Shown here one piece after another: positions 11,061 to 23,420 of a stretch of 64,000 nt of DNA. The notes under the pieces are model-generated. The model ran no database searches. It saw only the letters and a list, made by a program, of their open reading frames with translations, and had not been told where the DNA came from. Source of the DNA: Elysia marginata (lineage: Eukaryota; Mollusca; Gastropoda; Plakobranchidae). The stretch's first letter is position 1, and each line of letters begins with the position of its first letter. Where the stretch lies: contig BMAT01008820.1 in NCBI GenBank assembly GCA_019649035.1, forward strand, positions 76,633-140,632. Direction: 5' to 3'. The position numbers were made by a program, and so were the translations under genes.

Positions 11061-13550
11061 ATTTTTGTGTGTCTTTTCTTCAGTTTATCATAGTTAAGGC
11101 AATTGTTCCCAGCGTTAAATGTGCATAAATTTTAGTTTGTATCTGCTACAGATGTTGTTGAGTACATATGACAGCATCTCGACATTTTATAAACAAGAAA
11201 TGTCACCAGGAAGAAGTATTTGTATATGTATAGAGTATTTTTGAAAAAAACTTTCAGGACCAAATATGCTCTTTTATGGTGCAAAGGCAGTATTTTAGAT
11301 TATGATATTTCCATGCTTGTGTAAAATTGAAAAAAATTTCATTTCGTATTTCGAAATTTAGGCCTGGCTCATACTCCTATTTTGACAGACACGTAAAAAG
11401 ATTTTAAAATGTGTGAGCGGCCAGATTTGATGAGCGTTTGTCTGGATCTTCAGTTGTCTAAGATATAAAACTCTAAGTTAAGTTTTTTTTTTCACTAGGT
11501 CTTGAGGAATCATCAATTTCTTGACATTTTTAGATTATAAATAAAGAAATAAACAGAAGAGATTTGTAGCATTTTTCTCCCTTGGGACATTCGTTGATAA
11601 AATATGATTTTCAATTTTGCATGAGGGGAAGATGTTTTACCTGACAGCCGAACAACCGGTCTGTGTCTGAAACAAGGAAATCACTCAGTAGCGGTGGACA
11701 GACGAGGTGTGCTGATTTGTATAGAGAAATATCCCTAAATGTACGCCAGTGTATGAGGCAAAGCAGAAAGACTTGCGGTCAAGACAAAACCAAGTCTGAG
11801 AGCAGCTGAAGTCACATGCCACTGGTCTCCAACTCAGGAGGCATTCTAAGAACACCAGAGTGGGGAAGATACTTAAGAGAGAGAAGACACATCTTGCACT
11901 TGGACTTTGCTTCAAGTTGAGATATAGACTAAGATAGGGATTCGCTTCGACCAAGAGGCGAAGGATATTAACCAGGTTGGGTCTAACTAAAAGAAGTTCT
12001 GGGATATATTGTATGTATGTTATTATCTTTCTCTTTATTTCTTTTTTTTCTCTTTTTATTCTGCCTCTTTGTCACTAGTAATAATGAATCATAGGTAACC
12101 AATTTTATAAACGTTAAATCACTTTTCCCTTGGCCTCTTGAACATTTCTTATTGATTCTACTGTTGAAAGCGGCACAATATATTCGAAATATCAAATGGA
12201 GATTACACAAACTGCTAAAAACTTACTATTTAGCCACTGATCACATTTCCAGGCCACTGATAAAACTTATCATCTAAGACTTTCGTTAGCTACATTATTT
12301 CATTAATCTCATGTTCACCAGATATAATCTTTCAGTTAAAATGAAGATATTGGCATGACAAAACTTAAATTTTTTATCTCCTTAATGCATTGCACAAGAA
12401 GCGAGAAAGAAAGAAAGACCACAGGGTACCTGGAGGAGATCGGCGGAAAGTGAAAGAATAGAGTCAGGGAAGACATGAAACAAGCTCCATTGGCTTGCCC
12501 AGGACAAATTAATACGGATGGAAGAAGTTTGTCGGTGAGGCTAGGCTCTCAAAAGAGCTATGGATGGTTACTAGTCCTTTCATAAAGCTTGGACCAAGAT
12601 TATACAAATATTATATACACCATTAGATCTAAATTAGATCTACACTTACAGTATAGTATTTGTTTCTTAAAATTGAATTAGCTAAAAAAATTGATAATGT
12701 AGGTTTAAGGTCTAGATCATAAAGTTTAGATCTAGCCTAGTTTTGCTTGAGTGTTTGTTTTTCATTTTAACTAGGATATGGGGCCATAGTTACTTCCATG
12801 TTATAGAAGTTGAAGACCGAGATGTTGCTTCGTGAGGATTATGAGAAAGAGAAGGGACCAGTAATAAAATTATAAAAATACATAGAATTAAGAAGAGGAT
12901 AAAAGAGTAGCCTAAAGAGGAAAGATGAAAATAATATAAAGAGAAGGTGATTTTATGGGGAGGGGTGCGTGAGGACAGCTGTAGCCAGAGAGAAAATTTT
13001 GGATGAGATGCAAATTGATCCGTTGAAAGTTGGACCTTCAATACGCATTTCTGTAAGGACATAAGGAAAAGAGAAGCAACGTTTGGCACAGTACAGTTTA
13101 TTACTCGACCAGGTCGGGTACATCTTTACTAGTATACATATAAATGCATTTGACTCAATCAAAGGTGGCATCATCTAAAGATTTTCAATGTACAATTTTT
13201 TTGTCACTCGTTAATGTGTTTGAGGCATAAGTGAATAAATTTGGAAAAAAATAAAGTCCTTTTATAGTGTTTTGAGGTCATGCAGTTGTTTAATTGTTTT
13301 ATCGTGACCCTTCTATTCGGTAAATATTAGGTTGATGAAACTCTTCCTGCTGATTCAAATATAAGTAAGTAAAGTTTTTTTTCCAGCCCCGTACCATTGA
13401 TTATAAAAAACTCAGCTTCCAAAAGCGACAAGGAATTCGCCCCAAAGTTTTTCTCAGACGTAAGCAGTAGGGTAGGTTGTATAATCCATTAACGCTAGGA
13501 GTGGGTTCGCACAATACAAGTCCCTTAGTATATAAAGTAAGTCATTATGG
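11060..13550. other. Non-coding stretch downstream of the host gene
   Basis: Contains the LINE relic at 12400-12570 and CTAGATCT words at 12620-12740. A possible acceptor TCCTTACAG sits near 13071 on the minus strand. Around 11650-11680 the minus strand shows TTGTTTCAG|ACACAGACCG and TGTCAG|GTAAAAC, a 26-base exon-like interval whose phase would fit the host gene's second exon; this is speculative. Confidence 0.35.
12400..12570 (+). mobile_element. LINE relic: extreme C-terminus (WRRS...LAQDK block)
   Basis: A plus-strand reading gives RPQGTWRRSAESERIESGKT, then after a stop NKLHWLAQDKLIRMEEV. This matches the GRP--TWRR--E-E----G-TW--L---AQDR--WR end of many invertebrate LINE polyproteins. 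Two or more stops are present. Only about 50 residues are left, and a LINE 3' UTR or tail is not evident downstream. It could also be the 3' piece of the family at 3178-3655, but the wording differs. Confidence 0.6.
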
Positions 13551-13558
13551 TGTCAAGA

Positions 13559-13564
13559 TTTAAT
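13559..13564 (-). terminator. Candidate polyadenylation signal ATTAAA
   Basis: ATTAAA on the minus strand about 126 bases past the in-frame TAA of the second exon. It is a common variant signal and fits the model in which that exon is terminal. In AT-rich DNA this hexamer is frequent by chance, so it is only supporting evidence. Confidence 0.3.
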
Positions 13565-13689
13565 GTTGTCCATCACTATAGATCTAGTTAACAAAAGTGA
13601 TCCCTTGTAAATCGCCGAGTACCTAGAAGCTAGACATGTTATATTCTTGATAGAGTGGGCATTCATTATTTGTCTAAGTGTTGAGTAAC

Positions 13690-13937
13690 TTACTGTCCCT
13701 GCGCTAGGAAGGTCGTACTGCCCACATGGTGCTCCGACCAGAATCTTGCTCGGGCCCTGGGGACGTGGGTACACTCAGCGCAACGTAAAACGGTTGCCAC
13801 GTGAACGGTAGCTCTCGCGTGAATAACAGCGTAGAAGTCCAAGCGACACTCCGGCCCGCTTGGTTTTTGGCAGCTGCTATACAACGGGCTGTAATGGTTT
13901 GTGGCGTTAGCGTCGTAAAATGCATAGCCGTAGTAAC
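13690..13937 (-). CDS. Second coding exon of the same unrecognised secretory protein
   Basis: Seen: the acceptor CATTTCACCAG|GTTAC places the exon start at 13937. The frame, entered in phase 1, reads YYGYAFYDANATNHYSP onward without a stop for 81 residues. It has a sequon (NAT) and four cysteines, the last two as a C-A-E-C pair inside LRCAECTHVPRARARFW, and it ends in TTFLAQGQ. Two 3' ends are possible. Either the TAA at 13690-13692 is the stop, giving a protein of about 196 residues and a 3' UTR with an ATTAAA signal at 13559-13564. Or the consensus donor ACA|GTAAGT (GT at 13693-13692) is used and translation continues, with the exon ending at 13694 in phase 2. The best acceptor downstream (TCCTTACAG, around 13071) would add only NAY before a stop. 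Signal peptide, two sequons and cysteines suggest a secreted or lumenal protein; the function is unknown. Confidence 0.7.
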
Positions 13938-16900
13938 CTGGTGAAATGAATCAAACATAAGAAGATTACAGAAAGAAATACAATGATGCGTATAACTGCT
14001 TTGTAAGTATTTGTTTGTGTATTGAACGCCAAGACAGATATTGCACCAGTAGGATTATTCTGTGTAGGCAAAAAATTATATTGGCTACCAAATGTAAAGG
14101 ATTCTAACCACACTTAACAACATACGGCTGTGTTTAATCAAGATTTTGAAAAAAGAGATACACTGCTAAACGAATTTCCAAATTTTGAAGTAGGCTTAAA
14201 AAGTAATGATTGGGTGTTGATTTTTCAGATTTCGAAGTCTTTTTAAACGGGAAATGTTATAAAAGTCATTCACGGTGGCAAAAAAAGCAAGAAACCAAGA
14301 AATAGTCATTATTTTCAGACAATATGAACTTATCATACACAATCCAGAAGTTCAACTTCAAAAATTCCCAAAAGTGTCTTTAATACACTCCTCGTTTTTC
14401 AGCCAAATTTCAACAAAATTCTCAATTTATTAGCATTTTGATCACTCGTTTCGAATTTTGAATTACACCCAAATGTTTTTTAGTTAAAAACAAACCTCGG
14501 TGACCCGTGCATGGTTTACCTTAGATACATTGTTTCCATACGTAATAAAGTGTGTGTTCACTTAAATCATTTAAAGGAGAAGGCAGTAATTGGGTTTTTA
14601 TTTAAAAATCTATATCTGCATCAAGAAGGGAGAAAGCATGATGTAAATCTGTTCGGTGAATTGTCTACTGCTATGAAAACGTACTTAAGTTAAGTATCCA
14701 TTAAAACTCTAAAATTATCTTGATTAATTGTAAACATTGGCTTATTAGAAATTAAGATTTTTTTTTTTACCAGGTATTACTTTTTCATTGCCTAAAACAT
14801 TCTGAGAACACTCTAACAAAAGGATCTACGTCGAATTTCGGTCCTCATAGTAAATGTTTTAGAGCACACATACAGATTTCAATGGTCGTATAAAAGTTGC
14901 ACAATGCTAGTAATAATCACGAAATTAGTTCTTGTTTTCAAATTTACGGTCGACGCAAGATAAACAGGATGATAAAGTACTTTTATACAGTAGAACGTAA
15001 GATCTCATGGGGTTAGAGTAGACCAATCGGCGAGAATTCATACCAAAAGCCACAACAAATAAACCTATAAACTTAAAAGAATAATACTTCAGGGAATTCC
15101 CGTTTTGCATCTGATCATAATGATGCCGGCCATGGATTTTATTATTTTTGTCTTCAATGTAATGTGCGACCATGAATGTTGACTAGATTCATTTATCAGC
15201 TGCAAGAGCGAAATTGATTATAACGTCTCTCTCAGAAATGGGCTGCTGGTCGAATTTTATATGATTAAGAAAGCCGAGAGTCTCTCGCTACCAACTCGTG
15301 TAAACAAAAAAGCGTAACAGTGTTTTCTACTAGCACAAAATGACTTTCCATTTTGATATTTGCGGTAGGTTGTGCCAGCGCGGGTAATGCCATCTCTGCA
15401 AGTACTTCATTTACTTCTTAATTCGGCCTGACTCTGCGGATGCTTGCTTTCGGGGATTTACCTTACTGAGTAAATGCAACATCATGTTTTATTGATCGAT
15501 TCTATCTTGAAAAAAATATCAAAGTTATCGAATGACGCTTCACTATATTTTTGACATGACCTCTTGCAAGAACAGGTTTAATAAAACGTGAAAATTTGGT
15601 CTCGGAAAAAAGGAGTTATACATTATTTTATCTTTCAGACTGGTTCAAACCTGAATTCTCATATTTCACAAATATATTCAAGAAGTTCGAATCAGTTTTG
15701 TTCAATATGACACGGCAAACGTATTTACCATCAGTCAAACAGGTTTCTTTCGTATGCCTTGTTTGCTGCAAACCATCTTTTGTATCAAACAAATTAATTC
15801 AATCGCATTTTTTAAATTAAAATGCTAAAAAATGAAGTTAAAAAAAGAGAAAAATCTTTATTTTGTGCCCCGCTTCATTTCAATATAGTCAGAAAAAAGG
15901 CTATTTATTCATTTTTGGTTTGTACAAAGAAGCCCGTCTATTTCGATGTCCGCATTAAAGGGGCAAAAAAGTTGAGACGACACACACCTCGTGAGTGGCT
16001 TTGCTCATTGTTTGAGGAAAATCTACAAACAGTTATATATTATACACTTCGATCAGAATGAAACTTTTAGACATCTAATTTCGAAACTCTAGGTTCAAGC
16101 GAATTTTTTCAACTTTTTGTCTATCATACCATTCTCTGCATAAAAACTTTTGACAACACCTTTCCTGTAACAAGATCTTGTTTTTCATATTTTAACCTTA
16201 TAGTTTCCATTCTATGTTGATATTCACAACGAGGGTTAAAATTCAACAAACGAGGCAACAATATAAGACTTTTTGTCTTGTGGAGCATTGACATCAAAAA
16301 CTTTAAATCAGATCAGCTGTGTGTAATTTTTTATCTGATTTAAATAAGGCTACCTGGCCAGCATTGACGATGCATAAGCGGAACTGTGTTCAGTAGGTCT
16401 ATGTGTGGTTGATTCAGAACTGTGTTCAGTAGGCCTATGTGTGGTTGACTCAAAACTGTGTTCAGTAGGTTTATCTATGGTTGACTCAGAGCTGTGTTCA
16501 GTAAGCCTATGTGTAGTTGACTTAGAATTGTGTTCAGTACGCCTATGTGTGGTTGACTCAGAACTGTGTTCAGTGAGCCTGTGTGTGGTTGACTCAGAAT
16601 TGTGTTCAGTAGGCCTATGTGTGGTTGACTCAGAACTGTATTCAGTAGGCCTACGTGTGGTTGACTCAGAATTGTGTTCAGTAGGCCCATGTGTGGTTGA
16701 CTCAGAACTGTGTTCAGTAAGCCTTTGTGTGGTTGACTCAGAACTGTGTTCAGTAGGCATATGTATGGTTGACTCAGAGCTGTGTTCAGTAGGTCTATGT
16801 ATGGTTGACTCAGAACTGTATTCAGTAGGCCTACGTGTGGTTGACTCAGAATTGTGTTCAATAGGCCTATGTCTGGTTGACTCAGAACTGTGTTCAGTAA

Positions 16901-18894
16901 GCCTATGTATGGTTAACTCAGAACTGAGTTCAGTAGACCTATGTGTGGTTGACTCAGAACTGTGTTCAGTAGGCCTATGTGTGGTTGACTCAGAGCTGTG
17001 TTCAGTAGGCCTATGTATGTTTGACTCACAACTGTGTTCAGCAGGCCTATGTATGGTTGACTCAGAGCTGTGCAGAAGCCGCGGGATTCGAGTTTTGGCT
17101 AGATCGACTGACTGTTGCAGAATGAGCGCATGTACTAGCATATCAAGAGATCTATCTAGAAAGTAATATTGTGGACGTAAACCAACTTAATTATATATAG
17201 ACGTTGATCTTATATGAATGACAATGGAGGCGTGTACATAGGGTGACATTTGATGTTTAGTTCTAGGGAGAGGTGTCACAAATTTAGGATAGATCAAGAT
17301 GTTAAAGGATTCTATATATTTGGACCAGGTTCACGGAGATAAACAGTTACTGGATACACGCTTCACATCTGTAGTTGGTGAGGAAAGATATAAAATAGGA
17401 CTGCGTACACTAAGATATTTTCCCCAAGCCTAGATATGAACAAGCTGACAGTCCTGGCGGGAAGGAAGCTGAAACTCGTGAACTGCCTGTTTTTTTTCTC
17501 AGATTAGATCAACAGAACAACACGAAATAAATGTTATTATAAAGCTATGTTAGGTTTATCTCACGTTATTAAGTGGTTTCTTTTTTTAATATTCTCCCCT
17601 TATTCAACAAGATAAACCAAAGAAAGAAGGAAGACGAGTGCATGGTTTGTTAACGATGTTCTACTAAGAATGGTAATATCAAGAATTCTTAAGTCTTTCT
17701 TTGGTTTACACCATAATAATACATAATGATACTTTGACATAATAATACACTGACGTAATAATACGATGGCTTATCCCTTTGGCTCCTCACTATTTGCGAC
17801 CCATGGCATCATGTATAAAACGTTTCAATGTTTTGGGAAACGCACGAATTTGAAGCTTTATAGGTCCCATCTAGCAAACTCAAGAAATTTCAATATGGGT
17901 TGTGATCAATGTATCCGGGTCAAGACATAGACTTAGAGCATTATAAATAGCCTCTTATATATTGAGAAACTAGCTCTAGATTTTTAGGCATTGCTGAAGT
18001 CAAATCTAGGTTTCAGGTCACGAAAGAGTAAAAGAAAAAGCAGAATGTTGAAATGCAATTAATTTCTGTGTGTTCTATTTTTGAACTTGAGCTTAAAATC
18101 TAGCAAAAAATCTAGCTTTGCTCTTTCTATTTCTAAATAAAGAATTCAATGAAAAAACTCCGCCCTTTAGTGGGGCGACAAAATGTAGATTAACATTTCG
18201 ACATCACATTGTGTAGGTGGCAAAAAGTGAGTTCCATGAAATTCATTTCATTCACCGCTCACACCTTGCTGAAAGTTTAATCTAAACGTGCTTTTTATCA
18301 ACGTTTTGGGATAACCCGCTTTTCGATATTTTTCTTTGGTGTCTAAGATAAATTTAACCTTAAATATAAAACAGTATTGCTAATGATTTAAGGGCATCAT
18401 TGATCATTTAACATAATTATATATTAATAACTTATTCTCTTTTTAACACCGCAACAGTCCGTTAGCTGCTTTTAAAATTTTGGAAAAAAATTTTTTTTTT
18501 ACTTTTCAGATAGTTGAAATGGGGCAACCGGTTGAGGTTAAATTCTTAAGTTGTCTTTAGTATATAACACGTCTGAAAGAAAAAGTCATTTATTGCAAAA
18601 CAAAATACCAGACTAAAAAAAAAACAGAAAACGGGTAGGGTTCTTAATTTTCAAGCAAAAAGGTTTTTTTATTTGAAAAGAATGGGAAACGTTTTATTGT
18701 TATTATATCTGAACGTTAATAATATAATCCTCGTACCGCGTTCAGCATGTTTTTATGGTGTCTAATTATGGAAGTTGATTGACACCGCATAATTTATCTA
18801 ACTTGTTGTGTTATCTTAAGATATTTTCCTCTGTTACTATCACAGACAAATCCTACCCAAAGGTCTCACTTATCAAACTCCTAATGTTTCTTAC
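13938..18894 (-). other. Phase-1 intron of the host gene
   Basis: About 4.96 kb between a GTAAG donor (18894) and a CACCAG acceptor (13938-13939) on the minus strand. It is AT-rich and holds the 36-bp minisatellite at 16381-17074 and CTAGA-type words around 17960-18120. Short open frames inside it show no family motif and read as chance. No other exon with matched splice sites and frame was found, but a small alternative exon cannot be excluded. Confidence 0.65.
16381..17074. repeat. 36-bp minisatellite, about 19 copies, intronic
   Basis: Tandem 36-bp units, each reading roughly GTGTGGTTGACTCAGAACTG followed by TGTTCAGTAGGCCTAT on the plus strand, with point differences only and little length change. 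The period is divisible by three, so long frames stay open on both strands: a Thr/Ser/His/Pro-rich 12-residue repeat (THRPTEHSSEST) on minus and VVDSELCSVGLC on plus. This is expected from the period and is not evidence of coding. The array lies inside the intron of the gene at 13.7-19.2 kb. Sixteen of 19 units hold TGACTCA, and most also hold the short inverted repeat GAAC-TGT-GTTC or a one-base variant. Confidence 0.95.
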
Positions 18895-19237
18895 CTTGAG
18901 ACGTGCCCGTAGTGACGTCCACTCTGGGATGGAACATGTCATTGATGTGTTGATCTGCGCGCTGCCTGTAGAAAGAAGTCAGGTTGTTTACAGTTGCCCA
19001 ACTGTGGTCATTCGGGTCTTCGAAGTCGTGGATGATCCTGGCTCGAGCTGTTGGTCTAACGTTATTGTTCACCCAAGGTAGCACTGGTGTGGTGCTGGGT
19101 AGTGCTGCGGAAGTGAAGCTTACAGGCAACGCTAGTGTTGCCATGAGAAACACTATCCATCTTTGAAAGACTGAGTGTGCCGCGCGAGCAGTTCTAGGCT
19201 CAAAATGATGCCACGCGGTAGGTGTGAACAGCATCAT
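18895..19237 (-). CDS. First coding exon of an unrecognised secretory-pathway protein
   Basis: Seen: an open frame on the minus strand with an in-frame TAG just upstream (about 19362), running to a strong splice donor CAAG|GTAAG (exon ends 18895, intron GT at 18894-18893). I chose the ATG at 19237 because it has A at -3 and gives residues MMLFTPTAWHH, then a hydrophobic stretch (WIVFLMATLALPVSF) followed by SAALPS, like a signal peptide with cleavage near the SA. Other in-frame starts are 19327 (30 residues longer) and 19144 (MATLALPV, 31 residues shorter). After the signal the chain is polar, with one N-glycosylation sequon (NLT) and no cysteine. The exon ends after the first base of a codon. 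That G joins to GT at the start of the exon at 13937 to make a Gly codon, and the frame stays open, which is the main support for a real gene. Base composition is clearly higher in GC than the flanks. I do not recognise the family. A 5' non-coding exon further right is possible but not identified. Confidence 0.72.
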
Positions 19238-20249
19238 TGTGGCTTGTGCTTTGCCCTCGACCGCAATTCTCTTCAATGAAGCATTTCGATGAAAAGATGT
19301 CCGTAATATTTTGTCTGTGAAAATCATAATTACATCTGAAGGTTGATTGCCCCGCTACTGGAAACGTTGTCGTGAAAACTTGTTTCAAGCATGGCATTTG
19401 GTAAAGTTTGCATTATTTGAAAATTCAGCTGTCTTAATAATCTGATGTAGTTTGTTTCCGACGCACCAAGTAGGTCGCCATAAATGTCTGAGCGCCAACA
19501 CTTATTTAGCGCTAGATAAGATGAACATCAATTGGTTTTTACAATAGGGGCATACAAAAATGCAATGCGAAAGATGCAACATTTTAAAGACCTACGGTCT
19601 GACTCGTGAAATCCATTTTTTATGCTTTCGCCGTGAGGTCTTGCTCTGAAAAAGAGAAGAAAGTACAAGACATAATATTACTTATCCTGTTTACGTACGC
19701 GACTTTTTGCCACAATCATACCAATTGTTTTCCTAACAATAATTTCTGTGACTTTTGTATCACTATTAAAAGATTAAGTACTAAAATTCTGTATTTTCGT
19801 TTTATTTATTGTTTTAAGAAAGTGAAATCGAGTAAGTGGAACTTTTGCCCTGTGGAACACCACAGCCTTGTATTCATAAAAAATTTTAAACAATAAACAG
19901 TAAGATGCCAGCAAACTATCTACAAGTTATTTCTGAAAAGCAAACGTAAGTTAATATCACAATTTAAATTTATTGAATAGAAAAAAGGCATAATAACGGA
20001 CGTTTATGCATAAGTGTGAATCATAAATCGGTAACAGACTGTAAAGGTTTTGTACACAAGCTACTGCTTATACTTCAACGTTACTTAAACACTTTAAATC
20101 AAAACGTTATTTTTTTTTCATGAGAGCAAGTTAAGCCTCTGAAAAATCAAAACCTAGGAAGTAAAATTCTATTTAAGACCCTCTAATTCGACGGACCAAA
20201 TAAAATAAAAAGAAGAAGAAAAACGCTGTCTCAGTGTCGGGGTATTTAA

Positions 20250-20575
20250 ATCGTTTCAGGAGATCCAGCCAGTGTAAGTAACTAGATCTTGATGCCAAAC
20301 GACAGACCAAAGCCAAGGTTGTTAGCGCCAGGGATCGATGCTTTCTCGTAGTTGTCGGATAGCAAGGGCAAGACGGGCCGTTTGGGAACTGGAAAAGTCT
20401 GGTAGTCGCTGGAAGTTGTTGGTGGGATAAATGCCAACTAAATTGATGACCTCTTGTTCAGCTGAGGTGCTCGACTGCCCGGATTGTTGGCTCACTGGTT
20501 ACCAGTGGGTCACAAGCCAGCTGGTTCAGTGCGCATGACTGATGACTGGATTTTCCGGAAATAAAGCCGCGTCCG
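20250..20575. other. GC-raised island, possible exon or promoter
   Basis: Composition is near 50% GC against about 35% around it. It contains TTTTCCGGAAATAAAG (an ETS-like CCGGAA) and the palindrome ACTGGTTACCAGT. The minus strand has a 40-50-codon frame with VGIYPTNNFQRLPDFSSSQT but a stop on each side and no matched splice sites. It lies about 1 kb upstream of the host gene's first coding exon, so a 5' exon or promoter is possible; nothing proves it. Confidence 0.25.
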
Positions 20576-23242
20576 ATTTTATATTTATAGAATAGAAATC
20601 CATTTGATAAGATATGATACTGATATTGAAATGGATATTGTTTATTGCCTCACCTTAGCGAAAAAAAAAAAACAATCACAAGATTGCGTTATTTTTGCTT
20701 CCTTTGAACAGATAGGTATTAGATCTAGCTGACTATGTGTATACATGTGGATCGTCTCTCCTCTGACATAATAAGGCATAGTTAAACGGCCATGTAAGCC
20801 GTTTTTAAAACCAGACATATAATGTCGTTTTGTGTCGTTTTTTCTTTAGAAATGGTTGTTTACTTTTCTTGAGTTTTATAAACCCGACATAGAGAAACTA
20901 TTGATATAAATTCTAGTGTATTGTCAAAGGATTTATAATACGTATTAAGAGGGTTGATCTAGCACACGAGACAGGCAGTGACCTTCACATTTTGTAAACC
21001 TTGACATGCAAAGTTTAGGCCCTGAGACTAAAACAGAAGAAAACATGACTCGCAAAGCCTAGAGTCGAAGAAAAAAGGCGCCCGAAACCTAAGCTAGATT
21101 TTAGCCTAATAGTGACTCTAGATCAAGTTATATATCTATCTCTTAATTTAGATTATCTTAATTGATTTCTATCTGTAAATCTAGATCTAGCCTAAATTCT
21201 ACAAACATCAGCGAAAGAAGAGGGCAAAACTATTTTGCTTATGTGTATTCTTCCATCTAAAATCTGGAAAAAATGGTAGGTGGAAGTGTGTAAATTTTGA
21301 CCTCTTTTTTATTATCAATAGATATTTTTTCTAATAAATGGGGCAATACGCTATTTGTGAGGCCTTGCGTTAAAGCCGTTCAAGTGTAATAATTTTCTAA
21401 ATAGTAAACCATTTATATTGTCTTCAAAACAAAACAACTCAAGAGGTAGACAATCTTGATTTATAACTGTTTGAAACTTTTCAAGGGTATCTAATACATT
21501 TTAGGACACTGCTATTATATCAATGTCTAGAAAGTTCCGTTTGTGCCTGATTTACACTGAAGGCCTCACTGAGTACAGTTCATGATTTTCTACCTCTGGC
21601 ATAATTGTGAAATACTACTAAACTACATCTAATCAAAATTTTTTAACAATTTGACAGGGAAAGCAGTGCGATAAAAAGCGATGCTGTTATAGAGACATTT
21701 TTAGGCATTTTACTTTGTTTACATATTGCAAAAAAGCTTATTATAATCGTAATTCGTTTTTCGTAATAATTTTGTATTTCTTTCATTAAATTCGCAGTTT
21801 TCCCCATTTCACACTGTTGATATTCCGAATAGTACATTCTACTGACCTTCTGAAAATTAAAACTTCATACAATTATCATTTCTTTAGAAAAATATAAGAA
21901 CATCTTTGTACCCTGCTTTTTTATAAAGAGTCGTTTGGTTCATCTCTCCTCGTCGCTCCTACCTGTAGAATTGAGCTGCTAATAAAATCGCAATGGAGCT
22001 GTTTCTGTTTGTGAATGAATTTAGTATGGTCATGGTAGGCACTAAAATCTTTTTTTTTCCGGAGATGCAGGCAATTTATAAACAGGATTATCTTGAACTT
22101 TGTCCCTATCACTGAAATGCATTTTAATGAAAACAGCAAAAAAGCCTCATGGTTTTTTTTATTATTTCCATCTCAAACTTTCCATCTGTCGACTGGCTTG
22201 CTGGTCAAGAGTTTTTTGCTGCGTTTACAACCTTTGTTCGTTCCACGAAAGACAAGGTTTTTTTTTTGTTTTGTTGGAATATTTATCATTTACCAAAAGC
22301 TACCATTAAAACATCGAAGTTATTTTTTAAAGAACCCGTTCTCCGAAAAAGACAATTTTTTTTTCTAATACTATAAATTTTTTCGTAGATTTTTTACGAG
22401 ATAAAGAAGGGAAGAGAATGTGGCAAAGGCAGAGAAAAAAAAGAGAGAGACACGGAACAAGGTTGTCTGTGAGTGTGTTGTCTATTAAATTAATGTATTG
22501 TGAATAAAGTGCATTGAGCACCATGGAAGTTCCCTTTGTGCGAGAATAGCTTACTATTCTTGTCAGCATTTTCGTTGTTAATATTTATCAGTAAACTTTG
22601 TACAACTACGAGGCTGTAGTGCACTCCCAGGTTGAAACCCTCCACAGTAATGCAGCAAACACACGGGGCTCGACTCTATCAGTAGCTTAAATCTATTAGG
22701 AAGAAAGAAAACGTCAGCCACGACTGGCTATCTCATTACTCCAGCTCAACACTGGCTAAGCTTTGGACAGGCACCGGTTGGCTTTGTGAACCTAAATAAA
22801 ACGAGTTACTTAACTGTTCCTTGATAACAGTGTCGTAGTCGGTAACTTTTTTTTTTAATTTTTCTTAACTTCAATTTTCATTTTTGTGATTGCAAACATT
22901 AGTTTAAGGCCGACAGAAAACTTAAGGAGTTATCAGAAAATTTCCATTTTATTCAATGTCAAGGTTTTAACTCAAGTTTTTTAGTAAAGAAAAGATTTTT
23001 TTACGAAGTTTATATAGAATCAGCAGTGGAAGTCACTTCAAGACTTCTTATATGGACCTTTAGTCTATGAAACACCTTGTTCTAAAGATTTACTCGGTGA
23101 ATTTGACTGCATATACCCTGACTACAAAATTAACGTACCAAAATTAATACTCTTTGAATGTACTCCAGACTTCAAGAATGACCACTGAATCCATACCGAA
23201 GATGGTTTTGTAGTTAAACAAGAGTGTTATTGAGAGAACGGT

Positions 23243-23420
23243 TTGAACCTTGACCCTGACACTGCCATCCAATCTTATTTTCGCTACGCTCTTCATCTCC
23301 TCCCCCTGGCTCTCGGCCGATACGTCCCCTGCGGTTTAAGCTACCGGAAATCAGAAAGACGACAGCAGTGGATTTCGAAAGTGCGAGCTAAGCCTTCTCA
23401 GGGGAGACTACTAAGAAACC
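23243..23420. other. GC-raised island with ETS-like site
   Basis: GC and CpG rise here (TCTCGGCCGATACGTCCCC, GCTACCGGAAATCAG). An open frame of 104 codons begins at 23243 but has no known motif. Promoter, untranslated exon and repeat fragment are all possible. Confidence 0.2.

Noticed and set aside
12790-13089. 99-residue minus frame with a transmembrane-like segment, considered as a third exon of the host gene
   Set aside because: The acceptor TCCTTACAG is good, but the phase left by exon 2 puts translation in another frame that stops after three residues; the hydrophobic run comes from pyrimidine-rich DNA.
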